Source: Amycolatopsis sp. 195334CR
GTDB lineage: Bacteria > Actinomycetota > Actinomycetes > Mycobacteriales > Pseudonocardiaceae
Direction of reading: 5' to 3'
DNA: 64,000 nt
Assembly: GCF_017309385.1 (NCBI RefSeq)
Contig: NZ_JAFJMJ010000001.1
Location: 310,001 to 374,000, forward strand
Positions 8,150 to 16,305 of the stretch are shown here, piece by piece; the stretch's first letter is position 1; each line of letters opens with the position of its first letter. The notes below the pieces were generated by a model that was not told the DNA's origin, did not search any database, and saw nothing but the letters and a program-made list of their open reading frames with translations. Both the position numbers and the translations under genes were made by a program.

Positions 8150-8605
8150 GTGGAAACCAATGCCTACATAACCTTCCTCGTACTGGCGACGCTGCTTGTC
8201 GTGGTCGACGGACAGATCATCTACCGCAGCGGGCGTCGTTACCTGGAGCACTCGTACGGCGATCCGGCCGCGGGTGCTTCGATGACGCGCCTGATCACCG
8301 TGTTGTTCCACTTGGCGGTGCTGGGTGTGCTGGCGCTGCTGTCGACCATCGACTCCGGCGGGGACAACGCCACCGAGGCGGTGGTCTGGAAGCTCGGGAT
8401 CACCTTGATCGTGCTGGCCATCGCGCACGGCGTGACGCTGACCGTGCTGTCGAGGATCCGGGACAACCAGGTCGCCGAGCGGGCGCTGAAGCAGCCCGCG
8501 CCGCCCACCGCCGCGGAGACCACCGTGGCGCCGGTGCCGGGGCAGCAGGGCGTGAACCCGCGGGTCAGCCCGGCGCTGGACCAGCGAGACCCCTACACCA
8601 CCTGA
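8150..8605 (+). CDS. small integral membrane protein of unknown function
   Basis: Unrecognised protein of 151 residues. The GTG at 8150 is chosen because GAGAGGAG lies just upstream; codons before it have no ribosome site. Three hydrophobic segments stand out at about residues 6-23, 48-64 and 79-99. The C-terminal 40 residues are proline- and alanine-rich and probably cytoplasmic. It is followed by a palindromic repeat (8624-8678) and a strong hairpin (8703-8742) that it shares with the convergent gene at 8751-9059. Nothing in the context assigns a role. Confidence 0.75.
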   Translation: METNAYITFLVLATLLVVVDGQIIYRSGRRYLEHSYGDPAAGASMTRLITVLFHLAVLGVLALLSTIDSGGDNATEAVVWKLGITLIVLAIAHGVTLTVLSRIRDNQVAERALKQPAPPTAAETTVAPVPGQQGVNPRVSPALDQRDPYTT

Positions 8606-8623
8606 CCCAGGAGCCAGGGCAGG

Positions 8624-8678
8624 TGCAGTGAATGTGGCTTTCACAGCGAAATCCGCAGTGAAAGCCACATTCACTGCA
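8624..8678. repeat. palindromic element, copy 1
   Basis: Perfect 21-bp arms (8624-8644 and 8658-8678; core GTGAATGTGGCTTTCAC) flank the 13-nt spacer AGCGAAATCCGCA. It begins 18 bp after the stop of the membrane protein gene. It belongs to a family with six copies in this window. Confidence 0.9.
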
Positions 8679-8702
8679 TGAACCGGGGCCCCGCGACCGC
8701 AT

Positions 8703-8742
8703 GAACCGGGGCCCCGCGCACGATCGCGCGGGGCCCCGGTTC
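8703..8742. terminator. bidirectional terminator hairpin
   Basis: A 17-bp perfect stem, GAACCGGGGCCCCGCGC (8703-8719) with its complement at 8726-8742, closes a 6-nt loop. It lies between two convergent genes. A second copy of the left arm's first part, ATGAACCGGGGCCCCGCG, lies immediately before it (8678-8695), as if the arm had been duplicated. Confidence 0.8.
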
Positions 8743-8750
8743 CGGAAAAG

Positions 8751-9059
8751 TCAGGCGCTGGGTTGCTCGTCCGGCTGCTGCAGCACGGCGAAGCTCATCT
8801 GCCCCTCGTCGTCCTGCTGGATGTCGAGCACCTTGTCGTCGAGGAACTCGGCGGCCTTCGGTTCCAGGAAGACCTTGGCCCCGCCCTCGGTGGCGAGTAC
8901 CTGATCACCGTCCTCGGGTGACGGCGCCACCGACAACCCGAGCTGGGCGCCGGTCTCCTCCACCTCCTGGACCGCGAACCGCAGCCCGGCCTCGGCCTGG
9001 CCGTCCTGTCCGGTCAAAGCGGTGATGGCCTCGGCCGCGGCGTCTGTCATGGCGAGCAT
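8751..9059 (-). CDS. HesB/IscA-fold protein without cysteines
   Basis: A 102-residue protein with the layout of the small HesB/IscA-like family common in actinobacteria, often labelled adhesin or Fe-S assembly protein. It reads MLAMTDAAAEAITALTG, then a central beta-rich stretch with GLRFAVQE, LGLSVAP and FLEPKAAEFLDDKVLD. It contains no cysteine at all, so the three Fe-S-ligating cysteines of true IscA are missing and cluster transfer is unlikely. The ATG has GGGAG seven bases upstream. It ends at the shared hairpin 8703-8742. Function unknown. Confidence 0.75.
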   Translation of the reverse strand: MLAMTDAAAEAITALTGQDGQAEAGLRFAVQEVEETGAQLGLSVAPSPEDGDQVLATEGGAKVFLEPKAAEFLDDKVLDIQQDDEGQMSFAVLQQPDEQPSA

Positions 9060-9143
9060 CGACAGGCTCCCTTTCGTCGATTACATGGCTCTGGCCCCTC
9101 CCACCGTAGGGGTGGGGCACTGGTGGCGCTGGGTGCGGCCCGA

Positions 9144-9560
9144 TCACTCCGGGGTGCGGATGGCCTCCGCCACCGAACCCCCGGCCTGGTCAGCGGCCTG
9201 CGGCAGCTCGTCACTGGCGGTGTGACGACCGACACCCCCCTCTTCGGGCGCCACCGCCTCGACGTCCGCCGGCTGGTCGTCGATCGACTCGTCCAGCTCG
9301 TCGGCGGGGGTCGCCGCGATCGGCTTCTCGGGCACCTCCTCGGCGGTCACGTCCGGCTGTTCCTCGTCCAGCCGCGCGGCCATGCTCTCGCCTTCGCGCT
9401 GCTCAGCCGGGGTGGTCCCGAAGCGGTCGGCCCCGCTCCAGTGCTCCGGCGGCTCGATGCCCGCCTCGAGCGGGTCCACCCGGAGGCGGTCCTCGTCGAG
9501 GTCCTCGGCGCTGCTCAGCGCGGCCGGATCGGATTCCACCGGCTCCTGCGGTGCGGACAT
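9144..9560 (-). CDS. acidic DUF5709-like protein
   Basis: A 138-residue, very acidic, apparently disordered protein with a strong ribosome site (GGAGGAG). The segment around LRVDPLEAGIEPPEHWSGADRFG followed by TPAEQREGES matches my memory of the actinobacterial DUF5709 family; this is a recollection and was not checked by search. No membrane segment, no cysteine and no enzyme motif are visible. It is 84 bp downstream of the HesB-like gene's start and on the same strand, so it may be transcribed ahead of it. Function unknown. Confidence 0.7.
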   Translation of the reverse strand: MSAPQEPVESDPAALSSAEDLDEDRLRVDPLEAGIEPPEHWSGADRFGTTPAEQREGESMAARLDEEQPDVTAEEVPEKPIAATPADELDESIDDQPADVEAVAPEEGGVGRHTASDELPQAADQAGGSVAEAIRTPE

Positions 9561-9646
9561 CGGTACTCCTCCTCTGCCTTCCTGCGTGTCCGCTTCGCCT
9601 ACCCGCGCGGGCCACCGCCGAAACCGGTTTGGGTAGCGTCGCGGTC

Positions 9647-10099
9647 ATGGCCATCCCGGCGCCGGCGACCGCCGCCCCACCCACCCGACCGGACGGGCTC
9701 GCCGTGCACGCGGGCTGGTACCTGGCGGCGGGCGTGGTCACCACCGCCGTCCAGTTCGCCCTCTACTTCCTGCTGCGCGGCGCGGTGGGCGCGCACGTGG
9801 CGAACCTGCTGGCGATCATCGTCACCACGATCGGGAACACCGAGTTCCACCGCCGGGTGACCTTCGCCGGCCGCAACGACGCGCCGCGGCGGCGCCACCT
9901 CCAGGTCGCGGGCACCATCGCCTTCTACGCCGGGTACGGCTCGGTGGTGCTGCTCGTGCTGCACGCCGTGGTCCCGGCGCCCGCCCCGCTCACCGAAACC
10001 CTGGTGCTCGCCACCGCCAGCCTGCTCGGCGGCGTCTGCCGGTTCGCGCTGCTCCGCTGGTGGGTGTTCGCGCACCGCCACCCGGACTCGCGCGGCTGA
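9647..10099 (+). CDS. GtrA-like membrane protein
   Basis: A 150-residue membrane protein with four hydrophobic helices (about residues 23-44, 52-66, 91-110 and 117-135). Between the second and third it has NTEFHRRVTFAGR, the signature of the GtrA family, whose members are linked to moving polyprenyl-linked sugars across the membrane for cell-wall or O-antigen decoration. The ATG at 9647 is chosen over open frame upstream, which overlaps the promoter region of the divergent DUF5709-like gene. The substrate is unknown and no glycosyltransferase gene is adjacent. Confidence 0.85.
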   Translation: MAIPAPATAAPPTRPDGLAVHAGWYLAAGVVTTAVQFALYFLLRGAVGAHVANLLAIIVTTIGNTEFHRRVTFAGRNDAPRRRHLQVAGTIAFYAGYGSVVLLVLHAVVPAPAPLTETLVLATASLLGGVCRFALLRWWVFAHRHPDSRG

Positions 10100-10122
10100 A
10101 CCAGCCGGGACAGGCTGTCCGC

Positions 10123-10476
10123 ATGACCGAGTCCCCGACTGAGCCGGCCGAGCAGGAACCCGACTACCGCTTCAGCCTGGCCAACGAACGCACCTTCCTG
10201 GCCTGGCTGCGCACCGCGCTCGGATTGCTGGCCGGGGCGGTCGCGGTGCGGCAGCTGGTGCCGGAGTTCGGCGTGCCGGGGGCCAGGACCGTGCTCGCCC
10301 TGCTGTGCGCCGTGCTCGCCCTGCTGCTGACCGCGGCGAGCTACCCGCGCTGGAGGCGGGTCCAGCGCGCGATGCGCCGCGGTGAACCGCTGCCGCCCAA
10401 CCGCCTGCTGCTGGTGCTGACCGTCGGCATCCTGGTGATCACCGGCTTCGCGGTGGTCCTCGCGGTGACCGGGTGA
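10123..10476 (+). CDS. DUF202 (YidH-like) membrane protein
   Basis: A 117-residue protein whose RFSLANERTFLAWLRTALGLL segment is the DUF202 signature. Three hydrophobic helices follow (about residues 32-50, 55-72 and 95-115). Function of the family is unknown. It overlaps the next gene by 4 bp (GTGA), and that gene encodes a second, diverged DUF202 protein, so the two probably form a heteromeric membrane complex. The ATG at 10123 is 23 bp after the GtrA-like gene. Confidence 0.88.
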   Translation: MTESPTEPAEQEPDYRFSLANERTFLAWLRTALGLLAGAVAVRQLVPEFGVPGARTVLALLCAVLALLLTAASYPRWRRVQRAMRRGEPLPPNRLLLVLTVGILVITGFAVVLAVTG

Positions 10477-10781
10477 ACCGCGATCCGGGCCTCCAGCCGG
10501 AGCGCACCTGGCTCGCCTGGCGCCGCACCACCGCCTCCGCGGCGGCGGTGACCCTCCTCCTGCTGCACTCGGCGGCCCATTCGAGCGGTGACCTGACCGT
10601 TATCCCGGCCGGCGCCGGGATCCTGGTCACGATTTCGCTCGCGCTGCTCACCCGGCAGCGCGAACGACACCTCCTTCGAGCCCAGCGGACTCCGCCGGAT
10701 GCCGCACATCCCCAGGTCATCGGCCTGGCGGCGGCCCTGCTGACGATCATGGCGGTGGCCACGATCGTGTTTCTCGCTTAA
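10473..10781 (+). CDS. second DUF202 membrane protein
   Basis: A 102-residue partner of the preceding gene, with the shortened signature LQPERTWLAWRRTTAS at the N-terminus and hydrophobic helices at about residues 19-33, 43-60 and 80-101. The GTG start is embedded in the upstream stop. Such paired small DUF202 genes recur in actinomycetes. No function is known. Confidence 0.85.
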   Translation: MNRDPGLQPERTWLAWRRTTASAAAVTLLLLHSAAHSSGDLTVIPAGAGILVTISLALLTRQRERHLLRAQRTPPDAAHPQVIGLAAALLTIMAVATIVFLA

Positions 10782-11119
10782 CTGGCAAACGCGATTTTCA
10801 GGGACCTAAGACCCTACCGCCGTACGGAGCAATCGGGGCGTCCAGCACTTTTGCGCGGGACGACCGAAAGATGATTGAGACCTAGATTCGTGCTAATGGG
10901 GCATCTCTGCGAGATCCCTGGAGCCAACGCCTTCTGCGGTCTAGCATTACGCACAGTCGTCAGATTGCTGAACGAGCGAGCGCCATTCGGGTAACTCCGC
11001 TACGGACAGTCGCCTTATTAGCGAACTGACAATGACTCTCAGCAGGGGCGGTTGATTCGACGATTAATCGAGTTTGTCGGACAGCCGAAGGAGCAGGACA
11101 ACAGCAGATCGTTCGAAGA
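10782..11119 (+). promoter_or_regulatory. non-coding region upstream of the sigma factor gene
   Basis: 338 bp with clearly lower GC than its surroundings and no credible reading frame. It holds the 10-bp palindrome CGATTAATCG (11061-11070) and GAAGGAG (11087-11093), which is too far from the chosen start to be its ribosome site. It probably contains the promoter(s) and a long 5' leader of the sigma factor gene, but no -35/-10 pair stands out convincingly. Confidence 0.5.
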
Positions 11120-11788
11120 ATGGGCGGGCGAATGACCACGAGCTTGGACTCGACGACGCGGGACATCGAGGGACCCGCGACGCCGAAGACGGTCCAGCGG
11201 AGCACCAGCCACTATCCGCGGCTGACCAAGGAGGACCTCGATCCACTGGTCCGCCGCGCCGCGAAGGGCGACCACGACGCCATGTCGGGCCTGCTCGCCG
11301 CGCTGAAACCGGTGGTCACGCGGTACTGCCGCGCCCGGCTCGGCGGCCGGGACCTGTCGTACTTCTCCGCCGACGACATCTCCCAGGAGGTGTGCGTCGC
11401 GGTGCTCAAGGCGCTGCCGCAGTACCAGGACCGGGGCGGCTCGTTCCTCTACCTGGTGCACGCGATCGCGGCGAACAAGGTCGCCGACGCCTTCCGCGCG
11501 GTCTCCCGTGACCGCTGCGAGCCGGTCTCCGACCTGCCGGAACGCTCCGGCGCGGACAACGAACCGGAGAAGTACGCGCTCGACGTCGACCTCGGCGAAC
11601 GGCTGAACCGCCTGATCCGGACCCTGCCCCGAGTGCAGCAGGAGATCGTGATCCTGCGCGTGGCCGTCGGGCTGTCCGCCGCCGAGACCGCGGAGGCGGT
11701 CGGCCTCAAGGCGGGCAACGTGCGCACCACCCAGCACCGCGCGCTGCAGAAGCTGCGCGAGCTGATCACGCTCGAAGGCGACTTCTGA
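11120..11788 (+). CDS. ECF sigma factor, SigD/ShbA-like
   Basis: RNA polymerase sigma factor of 222 residues. Region 2 is visible as MSGLLAALKPVVTRYCRARLG, SADDISQEVCVAVLKALPQY and FLYLVHAIAANKVADAFRAV, and region 4 as LPRVQQEIVILRVAVGLSAAETAEAVGLKAGNVRTTQHRALQKLRE, with residues separated by a linker. It resembles mycobacterial SigD and Streptomyces ShbA, which drives transcription of the principal sigma factor gene. An alternative ATG at 11132 is equally possible; neither has a strong ribosome site. The anti-sigma gene often next to sigD is not here. Confidence 0.83.
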   Translation: MGGRMTTSLDSTTRDIEGPATPKTVQRSTSHYPRLTKEDLDPLVRRAAKGDHDAMSGLLAALKPVVTRYCRARLGGRDLSYFSADDISQEVCVAVLKALPQYQDRGGSFLYLVHAIAANKVADAFRAVSRDRCEPVSDLPERSGADNEPEKYALDVDLGERLNRLIRTLPRVQQEIVILRVAVGLSAAETAEAVGLKAGNVRTTQHRALQKLRELITLEGDF

Positions 11789-12635
11789 CGAACCTGAGCC
11801 GGGTGCCCGGCCGCGCCTGCGCGGCCCCGCCCAGGTCCTCCTCGGCCACCACCGCCACCACCGGGTAGCCGCCGGTCACCGGGTGATCGGCGAGGAAGAG
11901 GATCGGCTGCCCCGACGGCGGCACCTGCACCGCACCGGGCGCCGCCGGTTCCGGCGGCAGCTCCCCGGTCCTGGCGCGGGACAGCGCCGGACCGTCGAGC
12001 CGCAGCCCCACCCGGTTGCTCTCGGCCGAGACCACGTACCGCCCCGACAGCAACGCGCCGAACGCGTCCGCGGTGAAGAAATCCAGTCGTGGCCCCGGAA
12101 TCAGGCGCAGCACCGGTTCGTCCTGGAGCGCCGCGCACGGCGCCTGGTCCACCGTCGGCCAGGCCAGCACCCGGTGCCCGACCGGGAGCGTGGTGCCCGT
12201 CGTGAGCGGTTCCGGGCCCAGTCCGGAAAGCGTGTCCGTGCCGCGGCCGCCGAGCACCGGCGGCACGTCGATCCCGCCGCGCACGGCCAAGTACGTGCGC
12301 AGGCCGTGCTCCGGCACGCCGAGCCGCAACTCGTCACCGGCGGCCACGAGGACCGGGGCGTTCGGGCCGATGGCCCGGCCGCCGAGCCGGGCCGGGCACG
12401 GGGCGCCGGTCAGCGCGACCAACGCCGGGCCGTCGAAGCGCACGGCCAGCCCGCCGAACGTCGCCTCGATCGCCGCGTTCGACTCGGGATTGCCGACCAG
12501 CCGGTTCGCCAGCCGCAGCGCGGCGCGGTCGGCGGCGCCGGAGCGGCCGACGCCGAGCGCGGTGTACCCCGGCCTGCCGAGGTCCTGCACGGTGGCGAAC
12601 AGGCCGGGGGCGAGCACCTCCAGCTTCGGGGTCAT
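11766..12635 (-). CDS. pxpC: 5-oxoprolinase subunit C (biotin-dependent carboxyltransferase-like)
   Basis: A 289-residue PxpC/YbgK-type protein, half of the carboxyltransferase-like core of ATP-dependent 5-oxoprolinase. The N-terminus LEVLAPGLFATVQDLGRPGY with GVGRSGAADRAALRLANRLVGN is diagnostic; GLRTYLAVRGGIDVPPVLGGRGTD is the second family block. It overlaps pxpB by 4 bp and runs 23 bp into the 3' end of the convergent sigma factor gene. The enzyme needs PxpA as well, which is not in this window. Confidence 0.9.
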   Translation of the reverse strand: MTPKLEVLAPGLFATVQDLGRPGYTALGVGRSGAADRAALRLANRLVGNPESNAAIEATFGGLAVRFDGPALVALTGAPCPARLGGRAIGPNAPVLVAAGDELRLGVPEHGLRTYLAVRGGIDVPPVLGGRGTDTLSGLGPEPLTTGTTLPVGHRVLAWPTVDQAPCAALQDEPVLRLIPGPRLDFFTADAFGALLSGRYVVSAESNRVGLRLDGPALSRARTGELPPEPAAPGAVQVPPSGQPILFLADHPVTGGYPVVAVVAEEDLGGAAQARPGTRLRFVRSRLRA

Positions 12636-13243
12636 GTCGCGCGGAACCGCACGGTGGTGCCCGGCGCGAGCAGGTTCGGCGGCTCGCGCTCGACGTCCCA
12701 GACGGCCAGTTCGGTGTGGCCGAGCAGATGCCAGCCGCCGGGTGACGGATGCGGGTAGACCGCGGTGTACTCCCCGGCCACCGCGACCGCGCCGGACGGC
12801 ACGCGCACCCGCGGGCTGCTCCGCCTCGGCAACCGGAGTTCCGGCGGAAGGCCGGTGAGGTAACCGAACCCGGGGGCGAACCCGCAGAACGCGACCCGGA
12901 ATTCGGCGCCGGTGTGCCGCCGGACGACCTCGGCTTCGCTCAACCCGGTCCGCGACGCGACCTCCGCGAGGTCCTCGCCGTCGTAGCGGACCGGCACCAC
13001 CAGTTCCGTGCCGTGGCGGCTCGCCGGTGGTTCCAGCGAGCGCCCGCGGAGTTCGTCGACCAGCCGCTCGAAACTGGTGCGGCCGGGATCGAAGCGCACC
13101 AGCACGGTCCGCGCGGCGGGCACCACCTCCTCCACCCCGCCGGGCGGATCGGCGGCCAGCGCGGCGTCGAGCCCGAGCACCTCGTCGGCACCCGCGAGAT
13201 CGACCAGCGCCGCCCGGCTGCCGTACCGGTGCACCCGGATCAC
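12632..13243 (-). CDS. pxpB: 5-oxoprolinase subunit B
   Basis: A 203-residue PxpB/YbgJ-type protein. The family hallmarks are [13 protein letters not shown] near residue 122 and the run [20 protein letters not shown] ending in GGWHLLG. With PxpC it forms the kinase/carboxyltransferase-like part of 5-oxoprolinase, which hydrolyses 5-oxo-L-proline to glutamate at the cost of ATP. The GTG start overlaps the stop of the DUF1445 gene upstream, so the cluster is one transcript: MFS carrier, hydro-lyase, pxpB, pxpC. Confidence 0.9.
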   Translation of the reverse strand: MIRVHRYGSRAALVDLAGADEVLGLDAALAADPPGGVEEVVPAARTVLVRFDPGRTSFERLVDELRGRSLEPPASRHGTELVVPVRYDGEDLAEVASRTGLSEAEVVRRHTGAEFRVAFCGFAPGFGYLTGLPPELRLPRRSSPRVRVPSGAVAVAGEYTAVYPHPSPGGWHLLGHTELAVWDVEREPPNLLAPGTTVRFRAT

Positions 13244-14052
13244 CGGCCCACCCGGTACTCGTCGTCGCGCCGGTCGGTGATCAGCATGTGGCCGGGCGCG
13301 TGCGTGATGGCGAACGGCGGTTTGGACGCCATCAGCGCCGCCTGCGGGGTGACGCCGCAGGCCCAGAACACCGGCACGTCACCGGGTTCCGCGCGGACCG
13401 GGTCGCCGAAGTCGGGCTTGCCGAGGTCGGCGATGCCGAGCGCGCCGGGGTCGCCGACGTGCACCGGCGCGCCGTGCACCGCGGGCATCGCCGAGGTGAT
13501 CCGGATGGCGTCGTCGACGCGTTCCTCCGGGATCTGGCGCATGGACACCACCATCGGGCCGTGCAGGCGCCCCGCCGGGCGGCACTTCCGGTTGGTCACG
13601 TACATCGCCACGTTGCGGCCCTGCTCGACGTGGCGCAGCGGAATGCCCTCCGCGACGAGCGCGGTCTCGAAGGTGAAGCTGCAGCCGATCGAGAAGGCGA
13701 CCAGATCGCTGCGCCAGTACCGGGTGGCGTCGGTGACCTCGGCGCGCAGCCTGCCGTTCTCCCAGATGCGATAGCGCGGCAGGTCTCGGCGGAGGTCGGC
13801 GCCGGGCGCCAGCACGGTCGACGGGTCGCCGGGATCGCTGACGTCGAGCACCGGGCAGGGCTGTTCGTTGCGCTGGCAGAAGAGCAGGACGTCGTAGGCC
13901 CAGTTCTTGCGGACCGCGATCAGGTTCGTCTGGGTGTACCCGGCCGACCAGCCACTGGTCGGCGCCGAGGTCCCGGCGCGGAACCGCGCGCGGGCCTGTG
14001 CCGGTGGCAGCAGTTCGGGCTGGGCCGTGCCTGGTTCGTCCACAATGGTCAT
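13240..14052 (-). CDS. DUF1445 family protein (putative hydro-lyase / D-glutamate cyclase-like)
   Basis: A 270-residue member of the DUF1445 (UPF0317) family. Conserved blocks are [13 protein letters not shown] near residue 33, [17 protein letters not shown] near residue 117, the basic patch [20 protein letters not shown], and [20 protein letters not shown] at the end. Bacterial members are annotated as putative hydro-lyases; the human relative DGLUCY is a D-glutamate cyclase that makes 5-oxo-D-proline. That chemistry fits the coupling to pxpBC by a 4-bp overlap, but substrate here is inferred. Confidence 0.82.
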   Translation of the reverse strand: MTIVDEPGTAQPELLPPAQARARFRAGTSAPTSGWSAGYTQTNLIAVRKNWAYDVLLFCQRNEQPCPVLDVSDPGDPSTVLAPGADLRRDLPRYRIWENGRLRAEVTDATRYWRSDLVAFSIGCSFTFETALVAEGIPLRHVEQGRNVAMYVTNRKCRPAGRLHGPMVVSMRQIPEERVDDAIRITSAMPAVHGAPVHVGDPGALGIADLGKPDFGDPVRAEPGDVPVFWACGVTPQAALMASKPPFAITHAPGHMLITDRRDDEYRVGR

Positions 14053-15296
14053 ACCAGTTCCCTCCCTCGGGTTTCCGGCAGGCCCAGCAGGGCCAGTACC
14101 GCGATTCCGTAGCCCGCCGCGCCGAACACCATCGCCCCGCCGGCGCCCAGAAGTCCCACCACACCGGGGAAAACGGCGCCGACCGCGCGGCCGAAGTTGT
14201 AGGTGAAGCCCTGCCCGGTGCCGCGCTGCGCGGTCGGGTACAGCTCGGCGAGGAAGGCGCCGAACCCGCTGAAGATGGCCGACATCGAGAAGCCGAGCGG
14301 GAAGCCCAGCACCATCACCAGCGCGTTGGCCCCGTGCGGGATCTGCGTGTACGCCACGATCAGCACCGCCGACAGCGCGGCGAACAGCACGAAGGTCCGC
14401 TTGCGCCCCAGCAGGTCGGTCAGGTAACCGCCGCAGACGTACCCGATGAACGCGCCGGAGATCAGGAAGATGTAGTAACCGCCGGTGTTGATCACGGTCA
14501 GCTCGCGGGTGGTGCGCAGGTACGAGGGCAGCCAGGTGGCCAGCGTGTAGTAACCGCCCTGGACACCGGTGGCGAACAGCGAGGCGATCAGCGTGGTGCG
14601 CAGGAGGTCGCCGCGGAAGATCTGGCCGAAGGAACCGCGTTTCGCCGAGTTCTCGCGCCGCTGGGTGGCTTCGTCGGCGTCGGTGACGTTCTTGCGGACC
14701 CACATGATCAGCAGGGCCGGGATCACCCCGGTCCAGAACATGATGCGCCAGGCCAGGTCGTCGCCGGAGACGCTGAACACCACGGTGTAGACGACCACCG
14801 CGAGGCCCCAGCCCGCCGCCCAGGCGCTCTGTACGAAGGCGACCGTGCGACCGCGGTAGCGGGAGCGGGCGTACTCGGCGACCAGGATCGCGCCCGCGGC
14901 CCATTCACCGCCGAAGCCGAGGCCCTGCAGCGCGCGGAACACCAGCAGCGTCTCGAAGTTCGGCGCGAACCCGCAGAGCACGGTGAACACGGTGTAGGTG
15001 GCCACGGTCAGCTGGAGCGTGCGGACGCGGCCGATGCGGTCGGCCAGGATGCCGGCACCGGCGCCGCCGATCGCGGAGACGACCAGCGTGGTGGTGCTGA
15101 GCAGGCCCGCCGTGCCGGGGGTGAGCTGGAAGTAGGCGATGATCGCGCTGAGGCTGAGCGGCAGGACCCAGTAGTCGTAGGAGTCGAGGCCGTAGCCGCC
15201 GAACGCGCCGACGAAGGCGCGCCGCCCGCGGGGGCCGAGCGTTCGGTACCAGGCGAAGGGTCGGGTGTCCTCGGCGGTTGCTGCGGTCGTGTCCAT
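14049..15296 (-). CDS. MFS transporter (sugar/acid carrier type)
   Basis: A 415-residue major-facilitator carrier with 12 hydrophobic helices. The intracellular loop signature [11 protein letters not shown] after helix 2 and [16 protein letters not shown] in helix 4 place it with the metabolite/H+ symporters that take up aromatic and carboxylic acids. The ATG at 15296 follows AAGAGG; the open frame extends further but overlaps the promoter. First gene of the minus-strand cluster with DUF1445 and pxpBC, so it probably imports their substrate (5-oxoproline or a related acid). Confidence 0.85.
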   Translation of the reverse strand: MDTTAATAEDTRPFAWYRTLGPRGRRAFVGAFGGYGLDSYDYWVLPLSLSAIIAYFQLTPGTAGLLSTTTLVVSAIGGAGAGILADRIGRVRTLQLTVATYTVFTVLCGFAPNFETLLVFRALQGLGFGGEWAAGAILVAEYARSRYRGRTVAFVQSAWAAGWGLAVVVYTVVFSVSGDDLAWRIMFWTGVIPALLIMWVRKNVTDADEATQRRENSAKRGSFGQIFRGDLLRTTLIASLFATGVQGGYYTLATWLPSYLRTTRELTVINTGGYYIFLISGAFIGYVCGGYLTDLLGRKRTFVLFAALSAVLIVAYTQIPHGANALVMVLGFPLGFSMSAIFSGFGAFLAELYPTAQRGTGQGFTYNFGRAVGAVFPGVVGLLGAGGAMVFGAAGYGIAVLALLGLPETRGRELV

Positions 15297-15358
15297 CACG
15301 CACCTCTTCTGGGGGTCGGTCCAGGGAAACACAGGTGAGCTGCGACACAAGGTAGGCT

Positions 15359-15371
15359 ATTGTTGAACAAT
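15359..15371. promoter_or_regulatory. candidate GntR operator
   Basis: ATTGTT-G-AACAAT is a perfect 6-bp inverted repeat in the 151-bp gap between the divergent MFS and GntR genes. FadR/FCD-type GntR regulators typically bind short AT-containing palindromes of this size. It lies 63 bp before the MFS start codon. Confidence 0.5.
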
Positions 15372-15447
15372 CCCACAAGAGGTCGAGAGGATAATCCTCA
15401 AGGAGTTTTCGCCGATCGTTCACCGGTCCTGCGGTAGGCTGAGCCCC

Positions 15448-16152
15448 GTGGTCATCGCGGACAACAGCGGCTCCCCGGCAGGCCTGGCCGCTGATCGGGG
15501 CCTGCTCGGCCGGACCAGCACGGCCGAACGCGTGGCCGGTGTGCTGCGCACCCGGATCTCGGAGGGGTTCTTCCTGCCCGGCGCCCGGCTCTCCGAACAC
15601 GACATCGGTGCGGCGCTGGGCGTCTCGCGGAACACGCTGCGGGAGGCTTTTCGGCTGCTCACGCACGAGCGGTTGTTGTCGCACGAGCTGAACCGCGGGG
15701 TTTTCGTGCGGATGCTGAGCGTGGACGACGTGGTCGACCTGTACCGGGTGCGGAAGCTGATCGAATGCGCGGCGGTGCGGAACGCGGTGGAGCCCGACCT
15801 GTCCGGCCTGGAGCGCGCGGTCGCCGACGGCCGGCTCGCCGAGCGGCACGAGGGGTGGCGTGATCTCGGGACCGCGAACATCCACTTCCACCAGGCGCTC
15901 GCCGCGCTGACCGCGAGCCCGCGCATCGACGAGCTGATGCAGGGCATCTTCGCCGAGTTGCGGCTGGTGTTCCACGTGATGACCGACCCGCGGGAGTTCC
16001 ACCAGCCGTACCTGCTGCGGAACGAGGAGATCCTCGACCACCTGCGCAAGGGGGACAACGAGGGTGCCGAAGCCGCCCTGGCCAGCTACCTCGACGACGC
16101 GGAACGGCAACTGGTCAGCGCCTACGACACGACGCCGGAGCCGCCCGGCTAA
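15448..16152 (+). CDS. GntR-family regulator, FCD subgroup
   Basis: A 234-residue regulator. The N-terminal winged helix includes TSTAERVAGVLRTRISEGFF, LSEHDIGAALGVSRNTLREAFRLL and the wing RGVFVRML. The C-terminal FCD domain has the metal-binding pattern NIHFHQALAALTASPRI and EEILDHLRKGD. It is divergent from the MFS/DUF1445/pxpBC cluster and probably represses it, with a small acid as effector. The GTG start gives normal length. The palindromic element copy 2 begins two bases after its stop. Confidence 0.88.
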   Translation: MVIADNSGSPAGLAADRGLLGRTSTAERVAGVLRTRISEGFFLPGARLSEHDIGAALGVSRNTLREAFRLLTHERLLSHELNRGVFVRMLSVDDVVDLYRVRKLIECAAVRNAVEPDLSGLERAVADGRLAERHEGWRDLGTANIHFHQALAALTASPRIDELMQGIFAELRLVFHVMTDPREFHQPYLLRNEEILDHLRKGDNEGAEAALASYLDDAERQLVSAYDTTPEPPG

Positions 16153-16153
16153 G

Positions 16154-16260
16154 TGCAGTGAATGTGGCTTTCACAGCACTCGCCGCCGACCGATGCCGCG
16201 AAAGCCACATTCACGCCATCGGTGAGGCGGCCGGGCGCAGTGAAAGCCACCTTCACCGCA
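16154..16260. repeat. palindromic element, copy 2 (variant with extra arm)
   Basis: The left arm is perfect (16154-16174). The right arm GCGAAAGCCACATTCACGCC (16198-16217) has two changes, and the spacer is 23 nt, exactly 10 longer than in other copies. A third, direct-oriented arm GCAGTGAAAGCCACCTTCAC follows at 16237-16256. It starts right after the GntR stop codon. Confidence 0.8.
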
Positions 16261-16262
16261 TC

Positions 16263-16304
16263 GGCGAGGTGCGGCGAGGTGCGGCGCGGCGCGGCGCGGC
16301 GCGG
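16263..16304. repeat. short GC-rich tandem repeats
   Basis: Two copies of GGCGAGGTGC lead into about four copies of GCGGC. The tract ends just before the stop codon of the response regulator gene. It looks like replication-slippage sequence with no evident function. Confidence 0.7.
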
Positions 16305-16305
16305 A

